From positions 1 to 64,000 of the forward strand of contig JAFZHS010000017.1 in the NCBI GenBank assembly GCA_017554745.1: DNA of 64,000 nucleotides. The letters run 5' to 3'. The notes under the pieces are model-generated. The model did no database searches. It saw nothing but the letters and a program-made list of their open reading frames with translations, and had not been told where the DNA came from. The position numbers and the translations under genes are program-made. This DNA comes from Clostridiales bacterium (GTDB lineage Bacteria; Bacillota; Clostridia; Saccharofermentanales; Saccharofermentanaceae). Positions 36,521 to 46,411 of this stretch are shown one piece after another (position 1 is the stretch's first letter; every line of letters starts with the position of its first letter).

Positions 36521-36607
36521 GCCTAAATAATCCCGAGAGAATGAGTTAGAATACAATAAGTTAGTCCTAAAGCAAACTTATGAGACTCTGATACAGAAGA
36601 TATAACC

Positions 36608-37504
36608 ATGTATGATTTTAGTCTTTTGCCTGATGATACCGTTCTCACACTCGGCGTAGCGCTGGTGCTGTTTGCTGTTGCGTTTATTTTTTTCGTAATT
36701 GTCGCAATATATACCTTGATCGCGACTACAGCGTATAGCAAGAAACATAAGGATAAGCTAAAGCTCATATGTGATGTCGCATATTTCCATGAGCGCGGTA
36801 AAAGAGACAATCAGGAAGACTCTATCTATATCTCGCCGATCGAAAAGGTGGAAGAATCCGGCCTGATCGCTGCATGCTCTGACGGAATGGGCGGACTTCT
36901 TAATGGTGAAGTCGTATCAAAGTACGTTACTGATTCGCTTTCGGAGAATTACCCTTATAAGTTTGATGCACAGAATGAGAACGCGAAAATAATCAGCGAC
37001 ATCTCAAATAAAGTCTATGAGGAATATCATCTTGGTGCAGGCGCAACGCTTGTCATGGTGCATATCTTCGATGACTACATGAACTTCTACAGCTTGGGAG
37101 ACAGTAATATAATCCTTATCCGCAACAACCGCGCGACACTCCTGAATTACAAGCAGAATTACATCACTCTCATGATCAAGAAATTTGCTGAAGGCGGTAT
37201 CGATACCGTCGATGCATACAGGGACACCAGGGCTAAAGGCCTGGTCGATTTTGTCGGAAATCTTAACTGCAATGTGCTTAAGACGGCTAAGCCTATCAGG
37301 CTCATCGAGAATGATATCATCATCGTAAGTTCGGACGGCGTTACGGATTCTATACCTCTGAACAGACTTGTAAACCACATTCATTTCGATCAGAACGCGA
37401 CGGGTATTGCAAGAGCGATCAAATACGGCGTTAAGACAAGGAGAAATCCCAGGCAGGATAACTATTCGGCCGTGGTCATTAAGATGAACAGGAGCTTCGT
37501 GTGA
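36608..37504 (+). CDS. PP2C-family serine/threonine phosphatase, membrane-anchored
   Basis: A 298-residue protein with one membrane helix (about 13-37) and a cytoplasmic PP2C domain. All metal-binding motifs are present in order: RDNQED, CSDGMGG, GAGATL, SLGDSN, SSDGVTDS and DNYSAVVI. It should remove phosphate from Ser/Thr of proteins phosphorylated by a Hanks-type kinase; no such kinase is in the window. A weak ribosome site precedes the ATG. The following gene starts inside its stop (GTGA), suggesting a fixed ratio of the two products. Confidence 0.87.
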   Translation: MYDFSLLPDDTVLTLGVALVLFAVAFIFFVIVAIYTLIATTAYSKKHKDKLKLICDVAYFHERGKRDNQEDSIYISPIEKVEESGLIAACSDGMGGLLNGEVVSKYVTDSLSENYPYKFDAQNENAKIISDISNKVYEEYHLGAGATLVMVHIFDDYMNFYSLGDSNIILIRNNRATLLNYKQNYITLMIKKFAEGGIDTVDAYRDTRAKGLVDFVGNLNCNVLKTAKPIRLIENDIIIVSSDGVTDSIPLNRLVNHIHFDQNATGIARAIKYGVKTRRNPRQDNYSAVVIKMNRSFV

Positions 37505-38043
37505 TAGAGTATTACACATTTAAGCATAGGGGAGACTCGTTAGAGTACTTGGACGAAGTGTATTTGACACTCGTTCCCAGTATCACTGTTGCCATGTTCT
37601 ACGGCTCCAAGGTCAAGGAGGGCGCAAGAAGCCAGGCGTTGTTATTCTCTGAGTTGTTAAACAGCGAAGAAAGCGCGAACAGCATTGCTGATCTTGATTC
37701 ATACATGGAAGAGTATCTTGACGAGACTTCCGAATACCTGCTTTTAAGATCCGTAAACAATGGCATTGAGTGTTTCAGAAGAGGCGATATATGTGCGAAG
37801 ATCGTAAGAAACGGTCAGATCAGCATTTTGCCTAACGGATATTTCGGCCTTTCTCATGAAGACAGGATCATCTGCGCTACTTCGAATTTCTATAAATACC
37901 TGACTGATGAGGGCATTCTCGCAGATGCGCTTGTCGCAGATTCATGCTCTGATTGGATGAATATGCTGATCAGAAGGATCTCAGATCAGAATCAGCTTAA
38001 GTGCGGCAATCTTTCTGCGGTTACTCTTAAGCTTGATACTTAA
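37501..38043 (+). CDS. PP2C-like protein lacking catalytic residues
   Basis: A 180-residue protein starting at GTG, 6 bases after AGGAG (37490-37494), inside the end of the PP2C gene. No family is obvious, but its second half follows the PP2C plan: RRGDICAKIVRNGQISILP matches the GDS segment, DRIICATSNFYKYL takes the place of the SDG segment, and GNLSAVTLKL takes the place of DNYSAVVIKM. The metal-binding Asp residues of the last two motifs are absent. I infer a pseudophosphatase or sensor partner. Its TAA stop overlaps the stop of the opposite-strand beta-glucosidase. Confidence 0.6.
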   Translation: MIEYYTFKHRGDSLEYLDEVYLTLVPSITVAMFYGSKVKEGARSQALLFSELLNSEESANSIADLDSYMEEYLDETSEYLLLRSVNNGIECFRRGDICAKIVRNGQISILPNGYFGLSHEDRIICATSNFYKYLTDEGILADALVADSCSDWMNMLIRRISDQNQLKCGNLSAVTLKLDT

Positions 38044-40457
38044 TTTTTCGCCGTGTGACTTTCCAGCGCAAACTTGATTATCCGTCTTGCCGACCTCTCG
38101 ATATCATCACCTGAGATGAGGCCTTTTTTGTAGGCTTTCATTATCTTAGACGGAATGTGAGGGAAGCCCGGCATGATAAGATCAGTTCCTGCCTTGCAGC
38201 AGAGTTCATCGAGGCTTTCATGATGTCCGGTTGCGACCCAGTCGGTCATGACAACGCCTTTAAAACCCCATTCGTTTCTCAGTATCTTTGTCTGGAGATC
38301 GTAGTTTAAAGCAGAATAGATGCCGTTTATCTTGTTGTAGCTGCACATTACGGCTTCCAAATGCTCATGGCTCAAAGCGATCCTGAATGCCTTGAGATAT
38401 ATCTCTCTTAATGTCCTTTCATCCAGGTTGGATGATGATACATTCCTCTTTGTCTCAAGATTATTAGCGGCGTAATGCTTTAGGGTAGGGAAGCACCCTT
38501 CTTTTTCATGAACGCCCTGAATGGTATATTTTGCCATCATACCGGTGAGATAAGGATCTTCTGAATAGTATTCGTAGTTTCTTCCGCATAAGGGATTCCT
38601 GTGGATGTTTACAGCAGGTGCCAGCCAGAAGACTACTCCGTATTCGTGCATTTCAAGTGCTGTGGCAGCCCCTAACTGCCTTGCGCATTCAACATCCCAT
38701 GTCTGTGCGACCAAGGTCTCGGAAGGCCATGAGGTGCAGAACTGATAGTAGAGTTCTTTGCCGTTTGAGTCTTCAGAAATGGCTGAGTTTTTGCGCCTTA
38801 TTGACTCGGGCAACGTAGGGATGGCATATATGTTGTGCCAGGGCTTTTTGGAAACGCGGGTAAGATTTAATCCCTGCGGACCGTCAGCCATAGGCATCGC
38901 GTCGATCCCTTTGTGGAAAAGTTTTGATGTGGTATATCCTACGGCTCCGAAAACCCTGTGTCTGAACGGTCCGAAGTACGTGCGGCCTGTAAGAAGCCTG
39001 CTCATGTCTTTATACGAAAGCTTAGATATGATCTTATCGATCTCTGCGCTTCTTTCAAATCCGGGAACCTTGTATTCATGAGTTAAGCATCCGATATCAG
39101 ATGCTTTGATCTCAACTCTGTCGAGGCCATCCGGTATCTTTCTCTGATTCTTGTCGTGCAATATGAAATCTATATTGCGGTCTGATAAAGACAGTGGCTC
39201 AGTCTTCTCGGTAACAGCATCGGCATCAAGATCAATCAGCGCTGCGGGAGTATCGTTCAGATAAACGATATAATCGCCATGCTCAAGGATAAATTGGTGC
39301 CTGCCATTATCGAATCCCGCGAAATCAGTAAGATCAAAATCGATGGTTATCTTTTGGCTCTCACCTGGGTCTAAATCCCTAGTCTTTTTAAATCCTGCAA
39401 GGCTTTTTGCTTCTCTTACAAGAATATTCTCCGGACAGGATAAGTAACACATAACGACTTCTTTGCCCGGAACATAGCCCGTGTTCGTGACTTCAGCAGT
39501 TACGGAGATCTCAGTATTGCTGTTTTGGCAGGAAGAATAAACTGTCTTAAAACTTGTATAGCTTAATCCGTAACCGAATCTGTATCTGGGGCGGACAGCC
39601 TTTTTGTCAAACCATCTGTATCCGACGAATATTCCTTCTCTATAGTCTTCTTGGAACTTCTCGGGATTTCTCTCTGAGAACGTGTCAGCGCAAGGGTAGT
39701 CTTCGTACTTATATGCCCAGGTGTCGGCAAGCCTTCCTGAAGGATTTACTTTGCCTGTAAGAATGTCCGCAAATGCATTTCCTGTTTCCATTCCGCCCTG
39801 CATAAGAAGGATAACGGCAGAGAATCTTATCTCATCAAGAAATGAGAGATCGATAACGGCTCCGACATTAAGGACAAGGATCGTTTCTTTATAGCGCTCA
39901 GCAATTGAACGCATGAGCATTATCTCGTCTTCTGTAGCGTAATAGTCACCGGGTATGTCTTTTCTGTCAGCACCTTCGCCTGCCTGTCTGGTCAGAACAT
40001 ATACCGCTGTGTCGGCATCGGTCTTATCGGAATCAGTTAAAATTCTTCCTGCGGGAAGATAGAACGGATTGTCTGCGGCGTAATCCATGTGTTCCCCGAG
40101 AGGAACTTTTCTCATGCCTTTTTTCAATCGCTTTTTGTATGAGAAAAGCTCTCTTGCGAAAAGCTCATCGTATTCGCAGAGCCATTTTTCTGTTGTGACA
40201 GAGATGCCTGCGTTATTCAGGCCTTCTTCAACATTAACATTATGACGGGGATTGTTTTCGCCCGAACCGGTGCCTCCGAAAGCAGTATGTCTTGCGCCTG
40301 CTCCGTAAAGTGCAACTGTATTGGCCTTGAGAGGGAGGATGCCGTTGTTTTCGAGAAGTACTATTCCATCGGCACAGATCTTTCGGGCAAGATCACGGTG
40401 AGAGATCTCGCGGTCCGTTTCTTTGGGACTTTTCTGTGCATAGAAAATAGGTCTCAT
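38040..40457 (-). CDS. GH3 beta-glucosidase with reversed domain order
   Basis: An 805-residue glycoside hydrolase of family 3. The alpha/beta-sandwich domain comes first (CADGIVLLENNGILPLK near residue 30), then a fibronectin-III-like domain (about 320-410, with GKEVVMCYLSCPE), and the TIM-barrel catalytic domain last (about 480-800), with KHYAANNLETKR and VMTDW carrying the nucleophile D739. The usual order is barrel first. The reversed order is known from beta-glucosidases of rumen Clostridia. No signal peptide is seen, so it acts on imported oligosaccharides. It starts one base after the tgt stop. Confidence 0.92.
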   Translation of the reverse strand: MRPIFYAQKSPKETDREISHRDLARKICADGIVLLENNGILPLKANTVALYGAGARHTAFGGTGSGENNPRHNVNVEEGLNNAGISVTTEKWLCEYDELFARELFSYKKRLKKGMRKVPLGEHMDYAADNPFYLPAGRILTDSDKTDADTAVYVLTRQAGEGADRKDIPGDYYATEDEIMLMRSIAERYKETILVLNVGAVIDLSFLDEIRFSAVILLMQGGMETGNAFADILTGKVNPSGRLADTWAYKYEDYPCADTFSERNPEKFQEDYREGIFVGYRWFDKKAVRPRYRFGYGLSYTSFKTVYSSCQNSNTEISVTAEVTNTGYVPGKEVVMCYLSCPENILVREAKSLAGFKKTRDLDPGESQKITIDFDLTDFAGFDNGRHQFILEHGDYIVYLNDTPAALIDLDADAVTEKTEPLSLSDRNIDFILHDKNQRKIPDGLDRVEIKASDIGCLTHEYKVPGFERSAEIDKIISKLSYKDMSRLLTGRTYFGPFRHRVFGAVGYTTSKLFHKGIDAMPMADGPQGLNLTRVSKKPWHNIYAIPTLPESIRRKNSAISEDSNGKELYYQFCTSWPSETLVAQTWDVECARQLGAATALEMHEYGVVFWLAPAVNIHRNPLCGRNYEYYSEDPYLTGMMAKYTIQGVHEKEGCFPTLKHYAANNLETKRNVSSSNLDERTLREIYLKAFRIALSHEHLEAVMCSYNKINGIYSALNYDLQTKILRNEWGFKGVVMTDWVATGHHESLDELCCKAGTDLIMPGFPHIPSKIMKAYKKGLISGDDIERSARRIIKFALESHTAKN

Positions 40458-40458
40458 A

Positions 40459-42616
<2,158 letters not shown>

Positions 42617-42633
42617 GTGCCAAGCCTTTTAAT

Positions 42634-42661
42634 AATTTATAACGACAGAAGTTTATCACAA
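42634..42661 (-). promoter_or_regulatory. Possible promoter of the queA operon
   Basis: Read on the minus strand, TTGTGA and TAAATT are separated by 16 bases and lie about 20 bases before the queA start. Both boxes are imperfect. Confidence 0.35.
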
Positions 42662-42756
42662 AATAAAAGAAAATGCGGATTGAGATAGGGGTATTTGATA
42701 TCGTTGACTTCGTTAGTTTGCTAAAATTCAAAAAAGCATGAAAGGGAGGGCATCTC

Positions 42757-43773
42757 ATGAAAGCATTATTTATCGGCGGAACAGGCACCATCAGCAGCGC
42801 TGTCGTCAGAAGACTTTCCAAGGATCCGATGTGGGATATATGGCTCTTAAACCGCGGCAATAGGGCGGATGCCGTTCCTGGAAATGTGCATCAGATCGTC
42901 TGTGACATAAATGATGAGGAAGCCGTACTTAAAGCCGTAGGCGTCATGGTTTTCGACTGTGTATGTGAATTCATCGGATTTACTCAGGAACAGGTTGAGC
43001 GTGATTTCAGACTCTTTAACGGAAGGTGCAGACAATATATCTACATCAGTTCCGCCTCCGCATATCATAAGCCTTCAGCAAACTATGTGATCACTGAAGG
43101 AACATCTCTGGCTAATCCTTACTGGGAATACTCCCGCAACAAGATCGCCTGCGAAGAATATCTGATGAAAAGATACAGGGAAGACAAGTTCCCGGTAACG
43201 ATCGTCAGACCCAGCCATACTTATGATGAGAGAAGCATCCCTTTGGGCGTTCACGGCAAGAACGGCTCATGGCAGGTAGTTAAGCGCATGATGGAAGGAA
43301 AGCCTGTGATCATTCATGGTGACGGCGAGTCTTTATGGCACCTGACCTTTAATGAAGACTTTGCAGTAGGCTATACGGCTCTCATGGGCAACCGCCATGC
43401 GATTGGCGAGGCTTTCCAGCTGACAGGTGATGAAGTCCTGACGTGGAACCAAATATATCAGACCATTGCCGACGCTTTGGGTGTTGAACTCAATGCATAT
43501 CACGTATCTTCAGAATTTCTCACTGCCGTTGGCCCCGAATATGATTTCGAGGGGAGCCTTACCGGTGATAAGGCGGTATCTGTTGTTTTCGATAACTCCA
43601 GGATCAAGCGCCTGGCACCTGACCTTAAGACGACTGTGCCTTTCCATAAGGGCGTAAGGTTCGCTCTGGAGTACATTCTTAACCATAAGGAATGCATGAA
43701 AGAGGATCCTGAGTTTGACAGGTGGTGCGATAAAGTCATTGAATCACTTGAGAGTGCGAAAAGGACTTTTTAA
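42757..43773 (+). CDS. NAD(P)-dependent epimerase/dehydratase (extended SDR)
   Basis: A 338-residue protein with an N-terminal Rossmann fold (LFIGGTGTISSAVVRRL, the GxxGxxS variant of the dinucleotide motif) and an ISSASAYHK segment at the catalytic Ser region. A classical YxxxK is replaced by YSRNKIACEEY, which keeps Tyr-x3-Lys. Extended SDR proteins of this type include nucleotide-sugar epimerases and CSP41-like RNA-binding relatives. Substrate is unknown. A GGGAGGG site precedes the ATG. It stands alone between the divergent queA operon and trpB2. Confidence 0.75.
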   Translation: MKALFIGGTGTISSAVVRRLSKDPMWDIWLLNRGNRADAVPGNVHQIVCDINDEEAVLKAVGVMVFDCVCEFIGFTQEQVERDFRLFNGRCRQYIYISSASAYHKPSANYVITEGTSLANPYWEYSRNKIACEEYLMKRYREDKFPVTIVRPSHTYDERSIPLGVHGKNGSWQVVKRMMEGKPVIIHGDGESLWHLTFNEDFAVGYTALMGNRHAIGEAFQLTGDEVLTWNQIYQTIADALGVELNAYHVSSEFLTAVGPEYDFEGSLTGDKAVSVVFDNSRIKRLAPDLKTTVPFHKGVRFALEYILNHKECMKEDPEFDRWCDKVIESLESAKRTF

Positions 43774-43868
43774 TGCTTAATTCAGATTTTCAACATATTA
43801 AATAAGTATTGTGCATTATCATGAGTTTTGTTGTAAAATAAATCAGTTTTTTCGAAGGGAGACTATAT

Positions 43869-45236
43869 ATGTCCGAAATTCCTTACAAGATTTATCTTTC
43901 CGAGAACGAGATTCCTTCAGCATGGTACAACGTTCGTGCCGACATGAAGACCAAGCCCGCTCCGCTTCTTAATCCCGGAACAGGCGAGCCCCTCAAGGCA
44001 GAAGATCTCTATCCTATATTCTGCGAAGAGCTTTCCAAGCAGGAAATGAACAATGACGACAAGTGGATCGATATCCCGGGTGAAGTTCTTGATTTCTACA
44101 AGATGTACAGACCTTCTCCGCTCGTAAGAGCTTATTGCCTCGAGAAGGCTTTGGGCACACCTGCTCACATCTACTATAAATTTGAAGGCAACAACACTTC
44201 AGGTTCACACAAGCTCAATTCCGCTATCGCTCAGGCATATTATGCTAAGAAGCAGGGCCTCAAGGGTGTAACCACAGAGACAGGCGCAGGCCAGTGGGGT
44301 ACTGCTCTTTCAATGGCTACAGCTTACTTCGGACTTGACTGCCAGGTTTACATGGTTAAGGTATCTTACGAGCAGAAGCCCTTCAGACGTGAAGTCATGA
44401 GAACATACGGTGCTAAAGTTACACCTTCTCCTTCAATGACAACTAATGTCGGCCGCAAGATCAACGAGCAGTTCCCCGGAACAGACGGATCTTTGGGCTG
44501 CGCAATCTCTGAGGCTGTTGAGGCAGCTACATCTCAGGAAGGCTACAGATATGTATTGGGCTCAGTTTTGAATCAGGTATTGCTCCATCAGTCAGTAATC
44601 GGCCTTGAGACAAAGGCAGCTCTTGATAAGGTAGGCGTTAAGGCTGACATGATCATCGGCTGCGCAGGCGGCGGATCCAACCTCGGCGGTCTTATCTCAC
44701 CCTTCGTAGGCGAGATGCTCAGAGGCGAGAACCAGTACGAGATCATCGCAGTTGAGCCTGCTTCTTGTCCTTCATTCACCAGAGGTTCTTATGTTTATGA
44801 CTTCTGCGATACCGGCAGAGTTTGCCCTCTGGCTAAGATGTACACTCTGGGCAGCAACTTCATGCCTGCTCCTAACCACGCCGGCGGCCTCAGATATCAC
44901 GGCATGAGCACGATCCTTTCACAGCTTTATGATGACGGCTACATGAAGGCAAGATCCGTTAAGCAGACAGACGTATTTGCTGCTGCTGAGCAGTTCGCAA
45001 GAGTCGAAGGTATCCTTCCTGCTCCTGAGAGCTCACACGCTATCAAGGTCGCTATCGACGAAGCACTCAAGTGCAAAGAGACAGGCGAAGCTAAGAACAT
45101 CGTATTCGGCCTTACAGGCACAGGTTATTTCGACCTCGTTGCTTACCAGAAGTACAACGACGGTGTCATGGATGATTACATTCCTACAGACGACGACATC
45201 GCTGCTTCTCTGGCTCAGTGTCCTAAGCTCGGCTGA
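43869..45236 (+). CDS. TrpB2-type tryptophan synthase beta chain
   Basis: A 455-residue PLP enzyme of the TrpB2 group. It is longer at the N-terminus than TrpB1 and has RPSPLVRAYCLEKALGTPA, GSHKLNSA with the PLP lysine K115, TETGAGQWGTAL, SYEQKPFRR, GSLGCAISEA and the phosphate loop GCAGGGSNLGG. TrpB2 proteins condense indole with serine, often without a TrpA partner, and may salvage indole. No trpA or other trp gene is nearby. A strong GAAGGGAG site and a downstream terminator make it a single-gene unit. Confidence 0.92.
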   Translation: MSEIPYKIYLSENEIPSAWYNVRADMKTKPAPLLNPGTGEPLKAEDLYPIFCEELSKQEMNNDDKWIDIPGEVLDFYKMYRPSPLVRAYCLEKALGTPAHIYYKFEGNNTSGSHKLNSAIAQAYYAKKQGLKGVTTETGAGQWGTALSMATAYFGLDCQVYMVKVSYEQKPFRREVMRTYGAKVTPSPSMTTNVGRKINEQFPGTDGSLGCAISEAVEAATSQEGYRYVLGSVLNQVLLHQSVIGLETKAALDKVGVKADMIIGCAGGGSNLGGLISPFVGEMLRGENQYEIIAVEPASCPSFTRGSYVYDFCDTGRVCPLAKMYTLGSNFMPAPNHAGGLRYHGMSTILSQLYDDGYMKARSVKQTDVFAAAEQFARVEGILPAPESSHAIKVAIDEALKCKETGEAKNIVFGLTGTGYFDLVAYQKYNDGVMDDYIPTDDDIAASLAQCPKLG

Positions 45237-45258
45237 TCTTAGAAAAAATACTTTAATG

Positions 45259-45288
45259 AGGGGTTGTCTGACAAGGCAACCCCTTTTG
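45259..45288 (+). terminator. Rho-independent terminator after the trpB2 gene
   Basis: Arms AGGGGTTG (45259-45266) and CAACCCCT (45277-45284) form the stem, extendable by two inner pairs, followed by TTTTGCTT. Confidence 0.88.
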
Positions 45289-45331
45289 CTTGTATAGAAA
45301 TAAGGCTTCGGCATTTCACAGCTGCAGGTTT

Positions 45332-45360
45332 TTGATTATTTGTTCGAAAAGTTATAAAAT
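45332..45360 (+). promoter_or_regulatory. Sigma-A-type promoter
   Basis: TTGATT (45332-45337), a 17-base spacer and TAAAAT (45355-45360), 32 bases before the next start codon. Both boxes differ from consensus at one or two positions. Confidence 0.6.
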
Positions 45361-45391
45361 GAATTTTAGTCTATTGAGGGAGAGATTATAG

Positions 45392-46318
45392 ATGGCAGAT
45401 TTTAACAGCGATTGGAAGATAAGCGGCACTCCGGATCCGGCAACACCTGATCCGCAGCCTGCCCAGATTCAGGCACAGCCCGTTCAGCCTTCCGTACAGG
45501 CACCTGTTCAACCCGCACAGCCTTATCAGCAGCCGGGATATGCATATCCCGTTCAGCCACAGGCACAGCCTGTTTATCAGCAACCTGTGTATCAACAGCC
45601 GGCTTATCAGCAGCAAAGGGTCTATCCCGGTGCTCAGCCTGCCCCCGCATACGGTTATCCTGCCCAGCAGGTGCCTTATCAGCAGATCGATTATGCTGCT
45701 TTCAATGCTCAAAGGGAGCAGAGCCTCAATGAGTGCCAGAAGATGATCAACTACTTCTCGCCGAAGGTCGATCTTTTCCAGAAATACGAGAATATCAACA
45801 GGGATATCACCAGATTTTCCTCTTCTCCAAAGAATATGCTTATCTGGGGTATTGTCCTTGCTTCGATCGGTCTGATCAATCTTGTTATTGAGCTTATCAG
45901 GACGAAATATATTACCAACAGGATTATTGTCGGTGTTATTTTCGGCGCTGTCATACTGGCAGGCGCCGGCTTGATCGCAGGCTTCTTTATCAAAAAGAGC
46001 AGCCGTAAAAAGAAGCTTGAGAAACTGTACGTTGAAGCAGGTGAGCTGTCGACTGAGCTGACGCTTCTCTATAACCGTTACGGAGAATGTTCTTTGGCTT
46101 CTGAATACGTTGACCCGAGGATCCTTTTCAAGATCCAGTCGCTTATACTTACAGGCAGATGTGCCACGATCAGTGATGCACTCAATCTGCTTTTGACCTA
46201 TCAGCGCAATTACGCCACCATCCAGGCAGCTAAGTCGAAGTTCATTGAAGAGACTGAGAAAAGATACGAAGGAAAGGCCGCTTATTTCAATGCGGTCCGT
46301 TACTTCAACCTGAGATAA
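45392..46318 (+). CDS. Membrane protein with Pro/Gln-rich N-terminus
   Basis: A 308-residue protein of unknown function. Residues 10-108 are low in complexity and rich in Pro, Gln, Ala and Tyr (repeats like QPVYQQPVYQQPAYQQ), probably disordered. A helical segment (about 108-145) leads into two membrane helices (about 150-172 and 180-203) with a short loop, then a charged coil and a helical C-terminus. N- and C-termini are likely cytoplasmic. It is a single gene with its own promoter and terminator. Proteins of this plan can organise other proteins at the membrane, but that is speculation. Confidence 0.65.
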   Translation: MADFNSDWKISGTPDPATPDPQPAQIQAQPVQPSVQAPVQPAQPYQQPGYAYPVQPQAQPVYQQPVYQQPAYQQQRVYPGAQPAPAYGYPAQQVPYQQIDYAAFNAQREQSLNECQKMINYFSPKVDLFQKYENINRDITRFSSSPKNMLIWGIVLASIGLINLVIELIRTKYITNRIIVGVIFGAVILAGAGLIAGFFIKKSSRKKKLEKLYVEAGELSTELTLLYNRYGECSLASEYVDPRILFKIQSLILTGRCATISDALNLLLTYQRNYATIQAAKSKFIEETEKRYEGKAAYFNAVRYFNLR

Positions 46319-46336
46319 GTATTTGTTTTAAAAGTT

Positions 46337-46366
46337 AAGGGCGTCTCACGAGGCGCCCTTTTTGTT
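46337..46366 (+). terminator. Rho-independent terminator
   Basis: Stem AAGGGCG / CGCCCTT (46337-46343 with 46354-46360), extendable inward, followed by TTTTTGTTTT. It closes the Pro/Gln-rich gene before the convergent histidine kinase. Confidence 0.82.
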
Positions 46367-46411
46367 TTGCCGAAAACTGACACAAATCCGAAATCCTTTG
46401 CGGGATGCTAT

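Noticed and set aside
43809..43839. Promoter TTGTGC/TAAAAT for the trpB2 gene
   Set aside because: The spacer is 19 bases and the -35 is poor; too weak to list as a feature.
45386..45746. Open frames antisense and out of frame to the Pro/Gln-rich region
   Set aside because: Low-complexity DNA keeps several frames open; only the plus-strand gene has a promoter, ribosome site and terminator.
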